Of a stretch of DNA of 64,000 nt, positions 37,261-50,802 are shown piece after piece. How positions within the stretch are numbered: the first letter of the stretch is position 1; every line of letters begins with the position of its first letter. The stretch lies in assembly GCA_050084985.1 (NCBI GenBank), contig JBITNC010000001.1, forward strand, positions 159,092,001 through 159,156,000, given 5' to 3'. The DNA is from Nageia nagi (Eukaryota > Pinophyta). A program made the translations under genes and the position numbers. Below the pieces are notes generated by a model, which saw nothing but the letters and a program-made list of their open reading frames with translations, was not told the DNA's origin and did not search any database.

Positions 37261-37499
37261 TTCGGGGGACTAGTATGATATCATTTATCCATGTGTAACA
37301 TCATATTTCTTCAAGGTGGGTTACAGGAATGTTGTCCCATCGATTGAGTATGAACCCCTTTCGCTTGCTCTAATTATTGAATAACTGTGGAAACTAGAGG
37401 GAGACCACCCTATTCTAAAGAATCCCTCAATTCCTTGACACTCTAAGGTGTGTGAGGAGGAGGATATTTAATTTTTAGCATTAGTTTAAGAGCTATGAT

Positions 37500-38015
37500 A
37501 TTAGCATAGCTTACTAATGGCTACCTAGAATTAACTAGTTTAGAACCTTTTTTCTTACGATGAGATACCATCTACCACTTCTCCTAAGAACCCTTTGTGG
37601 TATGAACATAAGAAGGAGCTATAATAGTAGGGGATTTAAGTTTATTCTTAAACTTATTCATCATAACTAGATAATCCTTGATCCTATTGGCATTTGATTT
37701 ACACTAATAATAGGTGTTTAAGAGATTAACATAAACAACCCTCTGATGAAGTAGAGAATCACCAACTTTAATATTAATATATTTTTTCAAAGAATTTGCA
37801 AGTTCAACCTTAACACATATCTTTTTTGATGGATGAGCATAATAAAACCTAACATTTTTATCACAAACAAACTTATGAATTTGAGTAGCGAGAAGTTGTA
37901 AGAAAGGCCACATGGAAAGAGGGAGACCTAGGAACTCAACCCACATCACGACAACTAAAGAAATAGAATCATTAACTAAAAAACCCTTAATCCAAGGTTG
38001 AAAGATCAAAGGGAT
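37500..38015 (-). pseudogene. LINE ORF1 remnant (DUF4283-like)
   Basis: The minus strand gives IPLIFQPWIKGF, VVVMWVEFLGLPLSMWP, KFVCDKNVRFYYAHPSKK and ICVKVELANSLKKYINIKVG. This is the DUF4283 pattern (L.PW...F, VWV.LP.LP...W, A..C.EV.L) found in plant LINE ORF1 proteins. A Lys-rich stretch follows. It is open for 101 residues (38009-37704). It sits upstream of ORF2 in the same orientation and is cut on its 5' side exactly where a copia LTR begins. Confidence 0.7.
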
Positions 38016-38019
38016 GCTA

Positions 38020-38522
38020 TGTGTAGGATTTAAAATTTAAATAACAAATTCCTAATGTACCAATATCATTTGTAAGCTCACTCAAAACATCAAAAATCTA
38101 AGCATAGCAATCTCACAAAATGAATCAAGATATAAAGTGGTTCCTCCAACTAGGAGTACATCCATCATCAAAGATATTTCTTCATTTAGAAAGAAAACTC
38201 TCTTACAAGAACACTTTCTTCATCTCCTAATCACTAATCTTAGAGCATAACTTTATTTTACAATTGGTGAGTGATCATAAAAAAGGGGCCTTCTATTTAT
38301 ATGCTAAAATCTCCCTTTAAATCACCCTTTTAACCATTGTACAAAGGCATGATATGCTTCACCCTTTTACCTAAGAGGCATGCTCATGAGATGGAGTACT
38401 GGAAAAGTTACATTATCATATTCACTTAATAATTAAGGTATCTAGGGATACCATTAAGTATTATTGAATTTACAAAGAGAAACATTAAAAAATCTTACAC
38501 CAATGCATTATACATTCCAATA
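38020..38522 (-). mobile_element. copia 3' LTR, about 503 bp
   Basis: On the minus strand it starts TATTGGAATGTATAATGC after a polypurine stretch TTAAGAGGGAC (38533-38523) and ends CCTACACA at 38020. Length and sequence match the solo LTRs at 41494-41992 and 50803-51299, including GATACCTTAA, ATGATAATGTAAC, a TATAAATAGA-like TATA region and GGATGTACTCCTAGTTGG. It abuts the LINE ORF1 reading frame. Confidence 0.75.
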
Positions 38523-39205
38523 GTCCCTCTTAATGCAATATTAGGATAAAGTAAAGAAGAGAGAAGAAAGAGAGTTCTCCTCCATATAGATACAACCAAA
38601 GATGAGAACCTTTTACATCTTTGTGAAGTAAGATCTTATTTTGAGACTCACTACTTTACCGTTCTAATAAATCATTTACAATATAGTCATTAACCATAAC
38701 TAGTTTTAATGTACGTAAAGTAGTCATCCAATTGGAAGTTGATATGATGAGTCTCCACACCTGAAGTAAGTAACCTACAACCTTAAAAGAAATCTAAAAG
38801 TTACTAAAATCTCAAATAATAAGATTAGTTAGATGCAACATGTATACATTCCTATCAATAAAGATAAATGAATCAAATAATACCATCTAAAATTGATCAA
38901 TGGTGCACTATAATTCATCATGAAGATGCTAAGCCAATAGTCATAATCACCTACTTTATACAAAACATGTGTTGATTATCATTACAAATTAGAGCATAAA
39001 ATGCACATACAATTTTCTCACACATGGATAATTGAATACTACAAAATGCGATCAATCAAATGCTTAAATTTTTTTTTACAAATTTCTCATGCAAAATGAA
39101 CTTACCATGAAGGTGTACAACAAAATCAACACTATACAATAAAAAATACTCTTTGAGGTGAAGTTATCATCACAGACATGAATTCAACATAAGAATTCAA
39201 ACTTC
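38523..39205 (-). other. copia 3' noncoding region
   Basis: About 680 bp between the pol stop near 39205 and the polypurine tract at 38533-38523. No coding signal seen. Confidence 0.5.
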
Positions 39206-42200
39206 ACTCCCCCTTGAGGGAAACTTCACCAACTTGATAACATCCCTAAGCTTATTGAACTAAGCTTCAAGAAGGGGCTTAGTGAACAAATCAATAAAGT
39301 TCAAGGTTGATGGATAATACTCCAGGTGTATGATGCCGTCAAGAACCTTTTCCCTAATAAAATGGGCTTGCATTTTCACATATTTTGTTCTCTAATGGAA
39401 CACATAATTCTTATCCAAAGAAATAGCTAACTAATTATCTAAATAAATCAAAGATGGGCTAGCTTTCTCATACCAAATTTATTTCAAAAGATGCCTAAGC
39501 CAAATAGCTTCCTAGGCTACAACAAATATGGCTTTATATTTGGCTTCTATGGTGGAAAGAGAAATAATAGATTTCTTCTTGGGAGCCCAAGAGAGAGCAC
39601 CTAAACCAATGCTAAATACATAAGGAAAGGTTGATTTTCTACCATCTCGATCTCCCCCATAGTTAGAATCTAAGAACCTTAAAAGAACATATGAAAGCAA
39701 CTTGTAATACTCGAGAGCAAGATCTTTTATCCATGCAACATACCTCAAGATTTGCTTAATAGTATTTAGGTGTTGAATATATGGTTTATGCATGAATTGA
39801 ACCATTAGATTCACTACAAAGGCAATATTTGGCCAAGAAATAGTCAAATAAAAAAGATTGCCAATTAATTACCTGTAAGCTGTAGCATCTACCAATTACA
39901 AGTTAGAGCTAAGGGAATCAATTATTCTAAGAGAGATTGGGATCGCAACATGTCTACACTCCTCCATTCCAAACTTTTGCAAGATGTCTAATATATACTT
40001 AGATTCACTAAGATAATTACAATCCTTGTATTGGTACACTTGCATTCCAAGGTAGTAGTGCAAGAGACCAAGATCAATCATTTTAAACATTGCTTTAACT
40101 TTGGATATGCACTCTTGAATGATTTTATCAATATTCATAGTAATCAAAAGATCATCCATGTAAAGAAGAATCAAGATATATCTTTTCTCTGATTGAGCAT
40201 ATGTATATCAAAGTTAAAAAAATACTTGGAGAAACCAATATCAATAAAGTATCCTAAAATCTTCTTCTACCAAGCTCTAGGTGCTTTCTTTAGTCCATAC
40301 AATGATGTCTTTAACTTGCATACAAATGACTCTTTTTATTCCATAATAAACCCTTCTAGTTGATTCATGTAGATTTCCATATTTAAGTCATCATTAAGGA
40401 ATGTACTCTTGATGTCAATTTGAAAAAAATTCCATCTTTGAGCTATTAAAAGAGCAAGGATTATTCTAATAGTAGTCATCTTTTCCATGGAAGAAAATAT
40501 TTCCTCTTAATCCACTTCATATTTTTGAGCAAAACTTTTGGCCACTAACCTTGCCTTGTATTTCTTAATATCTCCAATTGAATTGAACTTGACCTTGTAG
40601 ATTCATTTATTACCAATCACATTCTTCTCATTGGCATAAGGAACCAAGTCCCAAGTTTCTTTTTTCATAAGTGCCTCATACTCCACTTTCATGGCTTCCA
40701 TATAGCACTCATGCTTTGAAGCTTCTTTGAATGATGAGGGCTCATTCTTGTTATCAATTTTTACAAACAAGGATTTGTTCAAGGTGATACTCCTTTTTAT
40801 CCTTTATGTTGGAGAATTTTTCTCTTGGGATGATTTATATATCAATATCCAACCAGTTAGGTGCAACTCACAAGTCATTTGGATTATCAACATCCTCATT
40901 AGAAGCAGATTCTTTAATAAGTTCATTTAACTTTACATCCCTTGATATGAACACTACTCTATAAGATGGAGAGTAGAGTCTGTAGCCTCTATGCTAACTA
41001 TCATAACCCATAAAGATGTATTTTTCAGTTCTTTTATCTAACTTTTTTTTTTCTTAAAAATAATGTAAGAGAATGCTTCACAACGAAACATCCTAAGGTG
41101 AGAAATGTTAGGTTTTATTCTTATTCATGCCTCAAAAGGAGATTTACCCATAACAACTTTTATGGGACACTTATTCAAGGTGTAAATTGTAGTGCTCACA
41201 TCTTCACTCTATAAGAAACTAGGAAGATTTTCCAACATACATCAAGCCATCTCCATAATTGTCATGTTTTTCAATTCGATAACACTTTTTTTTTAGGAGT
41301 GTAAGGAATTGTAAACTACCTCTTAATTCAATACTTAACACAATAGATATTAAACTCATTATTGTTATATTCTACCCCATTATCTGACCTCAATATCTTA
41401 ATTTTAAGGTTAGTTTGATTTTCAAATAAGGCTTTGAAATATTTAAACCTATCAAAGGTTTGATCTTTGTGCTCAAGTAGATAGCCAAATGTCTATTTGA
41501 ATGTATAATCCATTATTGTAAAGGTTTTGTAATAATCCTCTTTGTAAATTCACTAATAATTAAGAGTATCATTAGATACCTTAAGTATTTAAGTAAATAT
41601 GATAATGTAACTTGTCCTACACTTCATGTCATGAGTTTGCCCCTTGGGTAAAAGGGAGTTGCATGTCAAGCATTTGTACATTAGGTAAAAAGATGATCCA
41701 AAGAGGGATTTTGGCCTATAAAGATAAGGCTCACTCTTTGTGATCACACACCAATTTTGTGAAGTAAAGTTATGCTAGTGGATAGTGTTTAGGAGTTGAG
41801 TTTAAAAAGATTGTAAGAGTTCTTATTTGCAAATTAAGAGACATCTAGTTAGTGGATGTACTCCTAGTTGGAAGAATCACTTATATTTTATTTTATTATG
41901 AGATTTCTTTATGAGTTTGTTAGATGTGATTTGTGAGCTTACATGTGATCTTGGGAGTTTTGAGTTGTTTATTTTATACTTCAATTCTCACAATGTCATC
42001 CTACTGAAGTCATCGATGAAGGTCAATACATAAGATGCTCCCTCAAGTGACTTAGTTTCAAATGAATCCATAAAATCTAAATGCACAAGTTGAAGAGGTT
42101 GGGATGCCCTTATTGCTTTATCTTTTTCAAACCTTTATATATTCATCTTACTTAGGATGCACTTCTCACTCAAACTAATTGAAGGTAAACCTTCTACAAG

Positions 42201-43520
42201 TTCTTTATCTTTCATAACTTGAATACTCTTATGGTTAAGGTACTTAAACATTAGTGCCAAAGATTACCTCTAGAGCACACATTCATAGCTAGATACATCT
42301 TCATTGAAACTTGATCCATAATGTAAAGATCATCTCTAACTTATCCTTTTACCAAAGTGGCAAGTCACCAGGAGTGTGAGTCAAACTCAAAAGAGTACCC
42401 TTTTCTTACAATTTGAATTATGAAGAGAAGGATCATTCTAATTTTAGTAAGAAAAAATATATTCTCAAAAACCTTTCCATGAATCAACACACTCCTAATC
42501 CCTTGTACTTCAAGGATTGAATTATCACCTATCACAACTGCATCTTTTTTATACTTATGAAAATTTTTAAACTTATCATTTTCAAAGCATAGGTGATTAG
42601 TGCATCCAGAGTCAACAATCCAATCAATCAAGAAGGAGTGAGTCATGGAGTAGAGTCCAATAACAAATCTAACTTTTATATTCTGCTACCCTTCAAAGTT
42701 CTTTACATTTCTATTACCCTTGTTCTTTTCTTCTCTTTTCTTTTTGTAGCAATCAAATTTTTTATGACCATCAATGCCATAAAAGTTATAATTTCCATCG
42801 AACTTTGCCTTGGGATTTGGTTTTCTTTTCTTACCTTTTTCCATCTCTTTGTTTGAAGTAGTTGTTATTTCCTTTTTCTCAAACTTTTGAAAGAATAAGA
42901 ATAAAATATCTTTTGATGATTTAACTTCTTCTTGAAAGGAGTTTTGGTTGCTCCTAGAGCAACATTATTATCTTTTGAAGAAGAGATTAATACTTTTTTA
43001 TTAAGAGTTTTCTCATACTTTAGAAGGAGCCTTGAAAGGTTTTTGAGGGAGAATACTTCATCATCATCATCAAGCCTAGTTTTAATAACTATCACAAAGT
43101 TACTAAACTTAGAAGAAAGGCTTTGGAGAATGATGAAGACCATGAACTCATCATTGATTAAATTGTACCCACAAGCAACAAGTTGGGTCCTAAGGTCAAT
43201 GATTTTATTCAAGTATATTGCAACATTTTTTCATTTTCCCTTTTATGATATTGGAGCAACTTTTGAAGAATTAGGAACCTTATTTAAAATTTAGACGCAA
43301 GTTAAATTTTTTTTAGTCTATCCCAAGATTCCTTTGCTGAGGTTGATGATAAAATCATAAGGAGCACTTCATATAACATTACGCCTCAAGTTCCTTCTCA
43401 TATATATGAGCAACTAGGTTCTCATTAACTGTCTACTAAAGCTCTCTTGCCTACAATTCAACTTTCATTTGAGATTCTAAAATACCAAAGTTAAAATCAT
43501 TGAGAATGTGCTTGGATAAG
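39206..43520 (-). pseudogene. Ty1/copia gag-pol, nearly full but decayed
   Basis: Minus-strand order: gag (KESWDRLKK near 43330; NKIIDLRTQLVACGYNLIND, LDDDDEVFSLKNL, 43212-42865); protease WIVDSGCTNHLCFENDKF with D-S-G (42620); integrase zinc and core (LWH..., KDKAI...PNLFNLCI near 42100; TNLKIKILRSDNGVEYNNNE near 41400); RT ILLYMDDLLITMN with the catalytic YMDD (40170); LGLLHYYLGMQVYQY; RNase H MVQFMHKPYIQHLN...ILRYV and DSNYGGDRDGRKSTFPYVFS, ALSWAPKKKSIISLSTIEAK (39847-39512); terminus near 39250 (LREVI.LVKFPSRG). Interrupted by a solo LTR in the integrase and by many stops. A 5' LTR was not found. Confidence 0.83.
41494..41992 (+). mobile_element. solo LTR inserted in copia integrase, with 5-bp target duplication
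   Basis: 499 bp flanked by ATGTC at 41489-41493 and 41993-41997. Removing it plus one ATGTC rejoins the minus-strand integrase reading (DDFSRMT then FGYLLEHKDQTFDRF). Begins TATTTGAATGTATAATCC and ends CAATTCTCACA; it is homologous to the LTRs at 38020-38522 and 50803-51299, with GGATGTACTCCTAGTTGG near 41855. It lies in opposite orientation to the host element. Confidence 0.85.
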
Positions 43521-43524
43521 AAGA

Positions 43525-46500
43525 TGTATCCCATTTACTACACAATAATGTGAAAATGTTAATCCTTGTAAGTATGTAGATTAGATTAACCAACTTTACA
43601 TGTTTAGTTTTAAACATCCATACATGTTAAATTTGATAAAAAGGCATGCTTAAATTGTTAAATAATGTGCAAATATTTACAATAGAAACTCATAATACAT
43701 TCCATGCATCTAACATTTTTATCATCACCAAGTACCATAATTATAGAAAGATAATGTTGAGGCTTGTTTTCTTATCTAAAATTAGGCTTTCACCTAGATG
43801 CCCGTAAGGTGGAGCCCAAGTCCTATCTTGATCCTTAAGTAGTTCACCTTAGGTAGTAATATACTATCACAAGGAGGAGTATTAACTATTTTTGAAGTTG
43901 TGATGTATGTTGGATCAGCCAAATTATTAATCTTGATTGGGTTTCAAGTTATCCTCCTAGGTTATCATGATAATCCCTAAATGGACATGAGAACATGTGG
44001 TATAACAACACACATGCTTGTCCACCTATTGGAGTTATGTTCAGAGAAATGTAATACATAGGAAAAATTAAGAAGTATAAACTTTTTACCATTGGATCAT
44101 CAAATTGAAGGCAACAATTTTCCTTATCCTCACCTCATGGCTCCCTAAACAAGTTATGTTGTAGAATGTACATGTGAATGTGTTCATTTTAGGGGGTTGC
44201 ACATTCAATGTTTGCAATTTTTGCATAAATATATAAAGCAAAGATGTAAAACACAAAGTAAAGTATGTAAAAATGAAACATCATCCATCAATAACTTGAA
44301 ACCTAAGAGTCCAATGGGTTTTATTTACTAACCTCTATAGGACATCTTTACATAAGTTCATATTTTGTACAAGTTTATTTATAACTTTGCATAAAAAAAG
44401 GTAAACATGCATCATTTCCATAATTTGCACAATTCCATCTTTGCATAGAAGTTTTATCAAGGTAAACATTTAAAATCTAAGTAATAGACATGCAATATTT
44501 GCAAAAGGATCTAAAAATTTAAGTAAAAAATTTGCAAAAAATTTCCCCCTTTTTACTTAAAAAAATAAGGCTTAAAGCAACATGATCCCTAAAAATAGCA
44601 TGCTATTTTACCTTAAAAATGACCTAAGTATTTATGAAGGTAAATAATTACTCCATTTTTGTTTAAAAAATGCCTATCTAAGTTAAAATTTATCTTTCAA
44701 CATTACCTCCAAAAACATATGCTTTGACAAGTGTTACTTAAAAATTATTGCCTCATGTTTTTTATTTATTTTTAATTTTCTTATTTAAAAAAGCATTTAA
44801 AAGGAAATGATGAGGAAGCATTTAATGTAACCACATCATAATAAATTTCCTCCCCCTATTTAAGAGCAAAGCCTAAAATTATTATCCTTTATTTAAACAA
44901 GTCAAAGAATCATCATTAAACCTATAAAAAATTTAATGAAGAGTACTAAATTTTAAGGAGAAAAGCATGTACTCAATTAGAAGTAGAAGAAAATTAAATG
45001 ATATTAATCATTACTAAAAATATACTAAAGTTTGTTAGAGCAAGGTTTGAAGCGGATTGAAGGGTGCAACAAAGGCATTGCATGGTAGAGAAGGCAGAGG
45101 TGTAAAGTAGCAAGTGGATGACCATGCGAGGAGTGAGGGTTACATGTTTTAGGGAGAGAAGGAGTCTATGAGAAAAATGAGAAGGGGATCAGGCTACTAA
45201 TAGGCCATGAGGAAGGTCACATAGTATGGCTACAACATTGGGGGGAAGGGAAACCCTAAAAGTAAAGAGGGGCCACAAGTTCTATTGCTCAAGGCCATGC
45301 TAAAGAGAAAGAAGAAAGCACAAAGGCAAGAAGATGATGTAGGTGGATGACAAGTAGCATGTGGTTTGGTGGATGGGTATTCATGAGGCTTATAAACTAT
45401 AATATCTCACCCTCTATCAACATAAGCTACTAGCAAAGCTCTCAATTATGAGAAGCAAGGAGGCTCCCACCCTAAGGAAATGAAGTGGTGGTAAGGTTAT
45501 AGATATGATCAACTTGAATTCCATAGGGATGTAAGTATTTATCAATCTAGGTCTTAAGAATTGCATTCGACTAGATGTGACCTAGGAAATACCCAATGAG
45601 GGTATGAGACTCAAGCTAGGAATAAACATGATGAAAATCATTCAAAGGGGTTACATTGTCAGGAGATGTATTTACTCATTGTACACCTTTTGGAAGAGCT
45701 TTCTAGGATGCTTCACTATGGGTGCCATTGCTCTCTCTTACAACTTCAACTAGTGAATCTACAAAATGAATTTGATGCATAATAAAATACCTAGATCTAT
45801 CCTAGGTAGAGTAAATGAAAAAGTTAATTAGTATATAGATTACCTGAATCTTACACACTCTTCAAGAGAGTCAATGGTGTGATCCATATAAGGAAAAACA
45901 CAATGCATGCTACTTTAATTTCCTCTCCTTGGCTCCAACTCTTTTACATTGCTCTAATATTAGGTTTTTTACCAATTTTCTAGAGAAATTGGTAAAAACC
46001 CTATGTATTTTCAAAATTCTTGGTGAAAATCCCAATTTCGATAAAAATCCTATGGTGTTTTCCAACTTTTAGATAATTTTAATTTTTTTCAATAAAAATC
46101 TTAACAAAAAAAATTGAAAATTGTAGTTGGAAATAAGTTAGATAAAAATTTAGTAAAATTACCTACTCCAATATTCCTAATCCATATTAGAAAATAAAAT
46201 ATTAAAATGAGTTATGTATAAGACACATTTATTTTTCATATTTTTCAAATATAACTTTTAATATATAAATTTTCTAAAAAAATTTTAAAATATATATTTT
46301 TTTATCTTCATAACTAAATTAATAAATTTAATATTTTAATATAAAAACCCTAGAATTTAGTATAATTTAATATAAAATTTAAATTTAATGTTTTCATATA
46401 ATTTAATATAGTTAATTTTTAAACCTCCTTTATCCAAAAAAATTTAACCCCCCTAACCAAAATTTTTTAACACCCCCTAACATAATTTTTTTAACGCCCC

Positions 46501-46780
46501 TCAAACCTAATTTTTTTAACCCCTTTTAACCCCCTACCCACTCCCCTCCCCCTTAACGAAATGTTCTAATCCCCCACACCTCCCCCCTAAAAAATAAACT
46601 TAATATAGAGATTTGTAAAGATTATTTTTTCTTAATTAATGATTTTAATATTTTTAAAGTTTCAAACTTACAAAAGATTTGTAGAGATTATTTTTTTATT
46701 TTAATTAATGATTTTAATATTTTTAAACTTTTAAAAGGTATTATTTATTATATGTTTATTAATGGGTTATTTATTTAGAT
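43525..46780. other. unassigned DNA
   Basis: The expected 5' LTR and leader of the copia element should lie here but were not recognised. About 44220-44780 is AT-rich. About 45050-45400 is relatively G-rich on the plus strand. About 46430-46570 holds T-tracts with AACCCCCTAACC-type words, a short C-rich telomere-like stretch just before the transposase-like gene. No gene found. Confidence 0.4.
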
Positions 46781-47360
46781 ATTATCATGAGTAATGAAGG
46801 GAGTGAGAGGAGGACGTCTAATGACAAGGAAGAGATAACCAATAAAAAAAGAAAGAAACATTAACGTAATAAAAAAACATTCGTAAGCATCAATATATAC
46901 CATTTTGTTATCAATATATTTTCTTTAATGTTATTTATTTCATAATATAAATAATATTTTTTATTTAATTTTTATATAGATGTCAATACTTCAGGAAGTG
47001 TTTACATGTACTATTAAAATATTAACAAAAAAGAAATGCATAGGGTGCATAGTATCGGGTCATCTTTTTATAGAAGCAATCGATGTACCGGCTCACTACT
47101 ACCTCCAACCACTCCACATGGTAAGTTTTTTCCATTAGTTATTTTTTAAAAAATATTTGAAATATTATTATTTTTTAATTTCTTAATAATTTTGCTTAAT
47201 GGTTCATTATAAAATTGGTAAAGGTGACATAAGTAATTAAATTGCAGATTCATTCAATCAAGATCCCCTTACATTTCACACGTTGATCAATTCACTTAGG
47301 GTTGAGATAAGAGTGAAACCTAATGGTGAAGTAATTGAGGATACAACGGGTATGTAAAAT

Positions 47361-47362
<2 letters not shown>

Positions 47363-47401
<39 letters not shown>
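47363..47401. repeat. (AT)n microsatellite
   Basis: An AT dinucleotide run of about 39 bp in a presumed intron. Confidence 0.95.
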
Positions 47402-47403
<2 letters not shown>

Positions 47404-48239
47404 AAATATTTTCAAATATTATGCAGGGAAATTTTTTATGAATATCTAAGGAAGTATGCACTCAAATTTTTTGGGAAGATGTTAGATCTTGATTGGAAGT
47501 CATAAGATGAGAGTAGTACATAATTTTTATATATATTATTATTATTATTAATATTTAAAAAAACATGAATGTAAAATCTTATTTTCTAAAAAATCAAAAA
47601 TTAATTTTTATAATTATGTATTTTATAGGGAAAAGAAGATTTATAGGTGCTCTTAAAAAATATTTTGGGGATGGATTTAGTGTAGATTTTGCACTACACA
47701 TGGTAGGAAGGACCTTGAATTAGAAGAGAGACCAATATAGATGCATCATAAAGTCTCTTAACCTAGTTAATCGTATCCATTACCAAAAAAAGGTTAACTA
47801 TAAATCAAAAGTATGGAAACAGTTAATGGCTAAAGTGAATGCAATTGAGGAGCATCATGCACCCACACAATAACCCTAAATAATAAAAAGCTTTGCAGAC
47901 ATATGGATTTCTTATATCATTATCCATGGGTACATCATTGTATGGGTTCTATAGGAAAGAAGGGGCTTGATGCCATGTTTGCAAGTATACTAATTTAATG
48001 AATTCTTTAATATTTATACATATAATAATTAAATATTTACTAATTTATTTAATTTTTTTTGGAGTTAGCAAGATATGATGAACTTCCAAAAAAGAAGGAA
48101 TACAAATATGGACTTAAAGAATGATTTGCAAAGCTTATTGAAAGGGTGGATCCTAAAATAGTAAGTAAGTAGGAAAACCTTACGTGCTTTAAATTAATTA
48201 ATTATATTTGATTTTTAAATATCAATTTAGGCTTTAAAT

Positions 48240-49600
48240 GTTTTACTTAGAGTTAAAAATGTTAACTTAGGGTTTACAGGTTTAAGTCTTTAGAATTTTA
48301 AATTTTAAGGATTAAGCAATTAAGGGTTTTAGGGTTTAGGGCTTAAGGTTTTAAAGGTTTAAGATTTAAGGGGTTTAAGGGTTTAGAAGTTTAGAGTTTA
48401 AGGTCTATGGTTTAGGGTTTTAAAATTTTAAGATTTAGGATTTCAAGATTTTAGGATTTAGGGTTTTAACATTTAAGGTTTAGGGTTCAATAGCTTAAAA
48501 ATTTTAGGATATAAGGTTTGAAGGGTTTAGGGATTAGGGTATAGGGTTTTTAGGGTTCATGGTTTACAAGTTTAAGGTTTAAGGGTTTATGATTTTAAGG
48601 TTTAGGATTTTCAAATTTAAGGTTTAAGTTGGAAAGCTTAAAGGTTAAGGGTTTAGGTTTAAGGTTTAAGGATTTTATGATTTTAGGATCTAGGGTTTAC
48701 AGTTTAAGGGCTTAAGGGTTTTAGGGTTTGGGAGCTTAGGGTTTAAGGGTTTAGGGTCTTACAACTTTTTATTTTTAAGGTTTAATGTTAGACTTCAACT
48801 AATAAAAATATGAATTAGTTTCTTAAAAATATGACCTAGGTTAGTAAATATTTGATATATGTTACACTTAAGTTAGTAAAAATTTAACTTATTTTACACT
48901 TAGGTTATAAAAAGTTTGACTTAGGTTAGTAAATTTTTAATACAACTTAGATTAAACTTAGGTTAATAAAATTTTGACTTATGTTAGAATTAGGTCACTC
49001 AAACTTTAGCTCGGATCAAACTTATTTGGATAGTAAAAAATTAACTTAGATTAGATTTATTAAGTTTAGGGTTTTAAGGGTTTAAGATTTTATGATTTAG
49101 GGGTTTAGAGTTTAGGGAGTATGGTTTAGGGTTTTACAATTTAAGATTTTAGGGTTTAGGGATTTTAACTTTTAAGGTTTAGGGTTCAAGGTTTTAAGAG
49201 TTTTATGATTTAGGGTATAAGGTTTTCAAGTTTTAAGGGTTAGGATATAAGGTTTAAGGTTTTATGATTTAGGGGTTTAAGATTTAAGGGTTTAGGGTTT
49301 TATCTAGGATTTTTAAGATTTAGGTTTTAAATTATGAGGAATCAAGGTTATAATGGTTTAAAGTTTAGGGTTATAGGGTTTAGTTTTAAGGGTTTAAGGT
49401 TTTTAGGGTTTAGGATTTTAGGAGTTTAAGGGTTTATGGTTTTACAATTGTACATTTTATGCCTTCAAGGTTTAGGTTTACAATTTAAAGGCTTAAGAGT
49501 TTAGGATTTAGGGTTTATAATTTAAAGGCTTAAGGGTTTTAGGGTTTAGGGATTTAGGGTTTAAGGTTAAGGGCTAGACTTAAGCTAATAAAAATATTAA
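48240..49600 (+). repeat. degenerate telomere-like array (TTTAGGG strand)
   Basis: Runs of GGTTTAGGG/GGTTTAAGG words at 48240-48790 and 49055-49600, separated by about 260 bp rich in GACTTAGGTTAGTAAA phrases. Confidence 0.85.
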
Positions 49601-49875
49601 TTAGTTTATTATAAATATGACTTAGTTTAGTATAAAAGAACTAAAAGATATTTTAAAATAATCTTAGAAGATTATTTCCATCAACCTTAGACTAATGACA
49701 TTAACTACCATGCTAAGAAATACAAATAAAATATAAAATTTCCTCTTAGCTTAAATATCACCCCCCATCCAATAACAATATTGGAAAATATAAGAGCTCA
49801 TGATTATCATTAATTGTTAAATCATATAATACATTGTACATGATTTTGTATCTAAATATATATATTTATGCATGT

Positions 49876-50235
49876 ACACTAACCCTAACCCTGATCCTTA
49901 AATTGTAACCATAACCTTAAATCCTAACTTTAATCCTTAATTACTTACCTCAACCTTAACCCTTAACCTCATACCCCAATTGGTTACCTTAACCATAACT
50001 ATAAACACTAACCCTCAAAACCCTAACCTTTAACTCAAATTCCTAACCCCTAGCCCATACCCTTTGCTTTAACCCTAACCCTTAACTTGTTACCCTAACC
50101 CCTAACCTAAAACTAAAACCTTAACCCTTAAACCCTAACCCCTAACACCTAACACCTAACCCTTAACCCAAACTCCTTATCTTAACCTGTTACCCAAACC
50201 CATAACCCTTATCCCTAACCCTTAAAACCTGAATA
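49876..50235 (-). repeat. degenerate telomere-like array (CCCTAA on plus)
   Basis: Dense CTAACCCTAACCC and CCCTTAACC words. It faces the 48240-49600 array with about 275 bp between them. Confidence 0.88.
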
Positions 50236-50802
50236 GTTAAACCCAAAATTTGACTTAGGTTAATAATTTTTTTATTTGGATAGGTTAGTAAAAATATTAT
50301 TCAAATTAGGCTTTGTTCACTAAAAATTTGACTCATGTTAGACTTAGGTCGTGAAAACTTTAACTCATGTCAAACTTATTAGGTTAGTAAAATTTTGACT
50401 TAGATTAGATTTATTACATTACAAATAAAAAATTGATGTATCTTGGTAAAAATTTAACTTAAATAATTTGATACTATTTTTTTTTCTTTTAATATACACT
50501 AATAACATTAAATCTTTTATTTAAAATAATTTGTGTTATTAATTAATCATTATTTGATATTCATGAAATGATCTTTAATTTATGATTATTTATTAACATT
50601 TATTTCATTTTCATTTGTAGGATTCTTTTGGATTGCCTATAGATCAACCAAAGGAAGAACACCATGGCAATAAGCATGATGATAATAATCGATATAGAGT
50701 AAGGGATAAGTGATGAGGGTAGAGAGAGTCACTAGATTGGATGATAGTACTAATGATAGTGATCACTGTACATGTTCATTATAAAAATTTTATACATATA
50801 TA

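Larger units (their letters stand above)
46787..50700 (+). pseudogene. intron-bearing transposase-like gene, copy 1 (Transposase_24/PTTA-like)
   Basis: Exon-like pieces on the plus strand: MSNEGSERRTSNDKEEITNK from 46787, ending at donor TTC|GTAAGC (about 46880); 47248-47349 (INSLRVEIRVKPNGEVIEDT, donor CGG|GTATG); about 47428-47510 (EIFYEYLRKYALKFFGKMLD); about 47630-47870 (RRFIGALKKYFGDGFSVDFA, then KRDQYRCIIKSLN, KSKVWKQLMAKVNAIEE); and a last acidic piece at 50620-50713 (LPIDQPKEEHHGNKHDDNNR, stop). The intron positions and residues parallel the minus-strand gene at 58459-60034, so the two are homologous. The arrangement resembles plant En/Spm-associated Transposase_24 proteins, which is an inference. 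Stops are present. The presumed long intron holds two telomere-like arrays. Confidence 0.5.
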
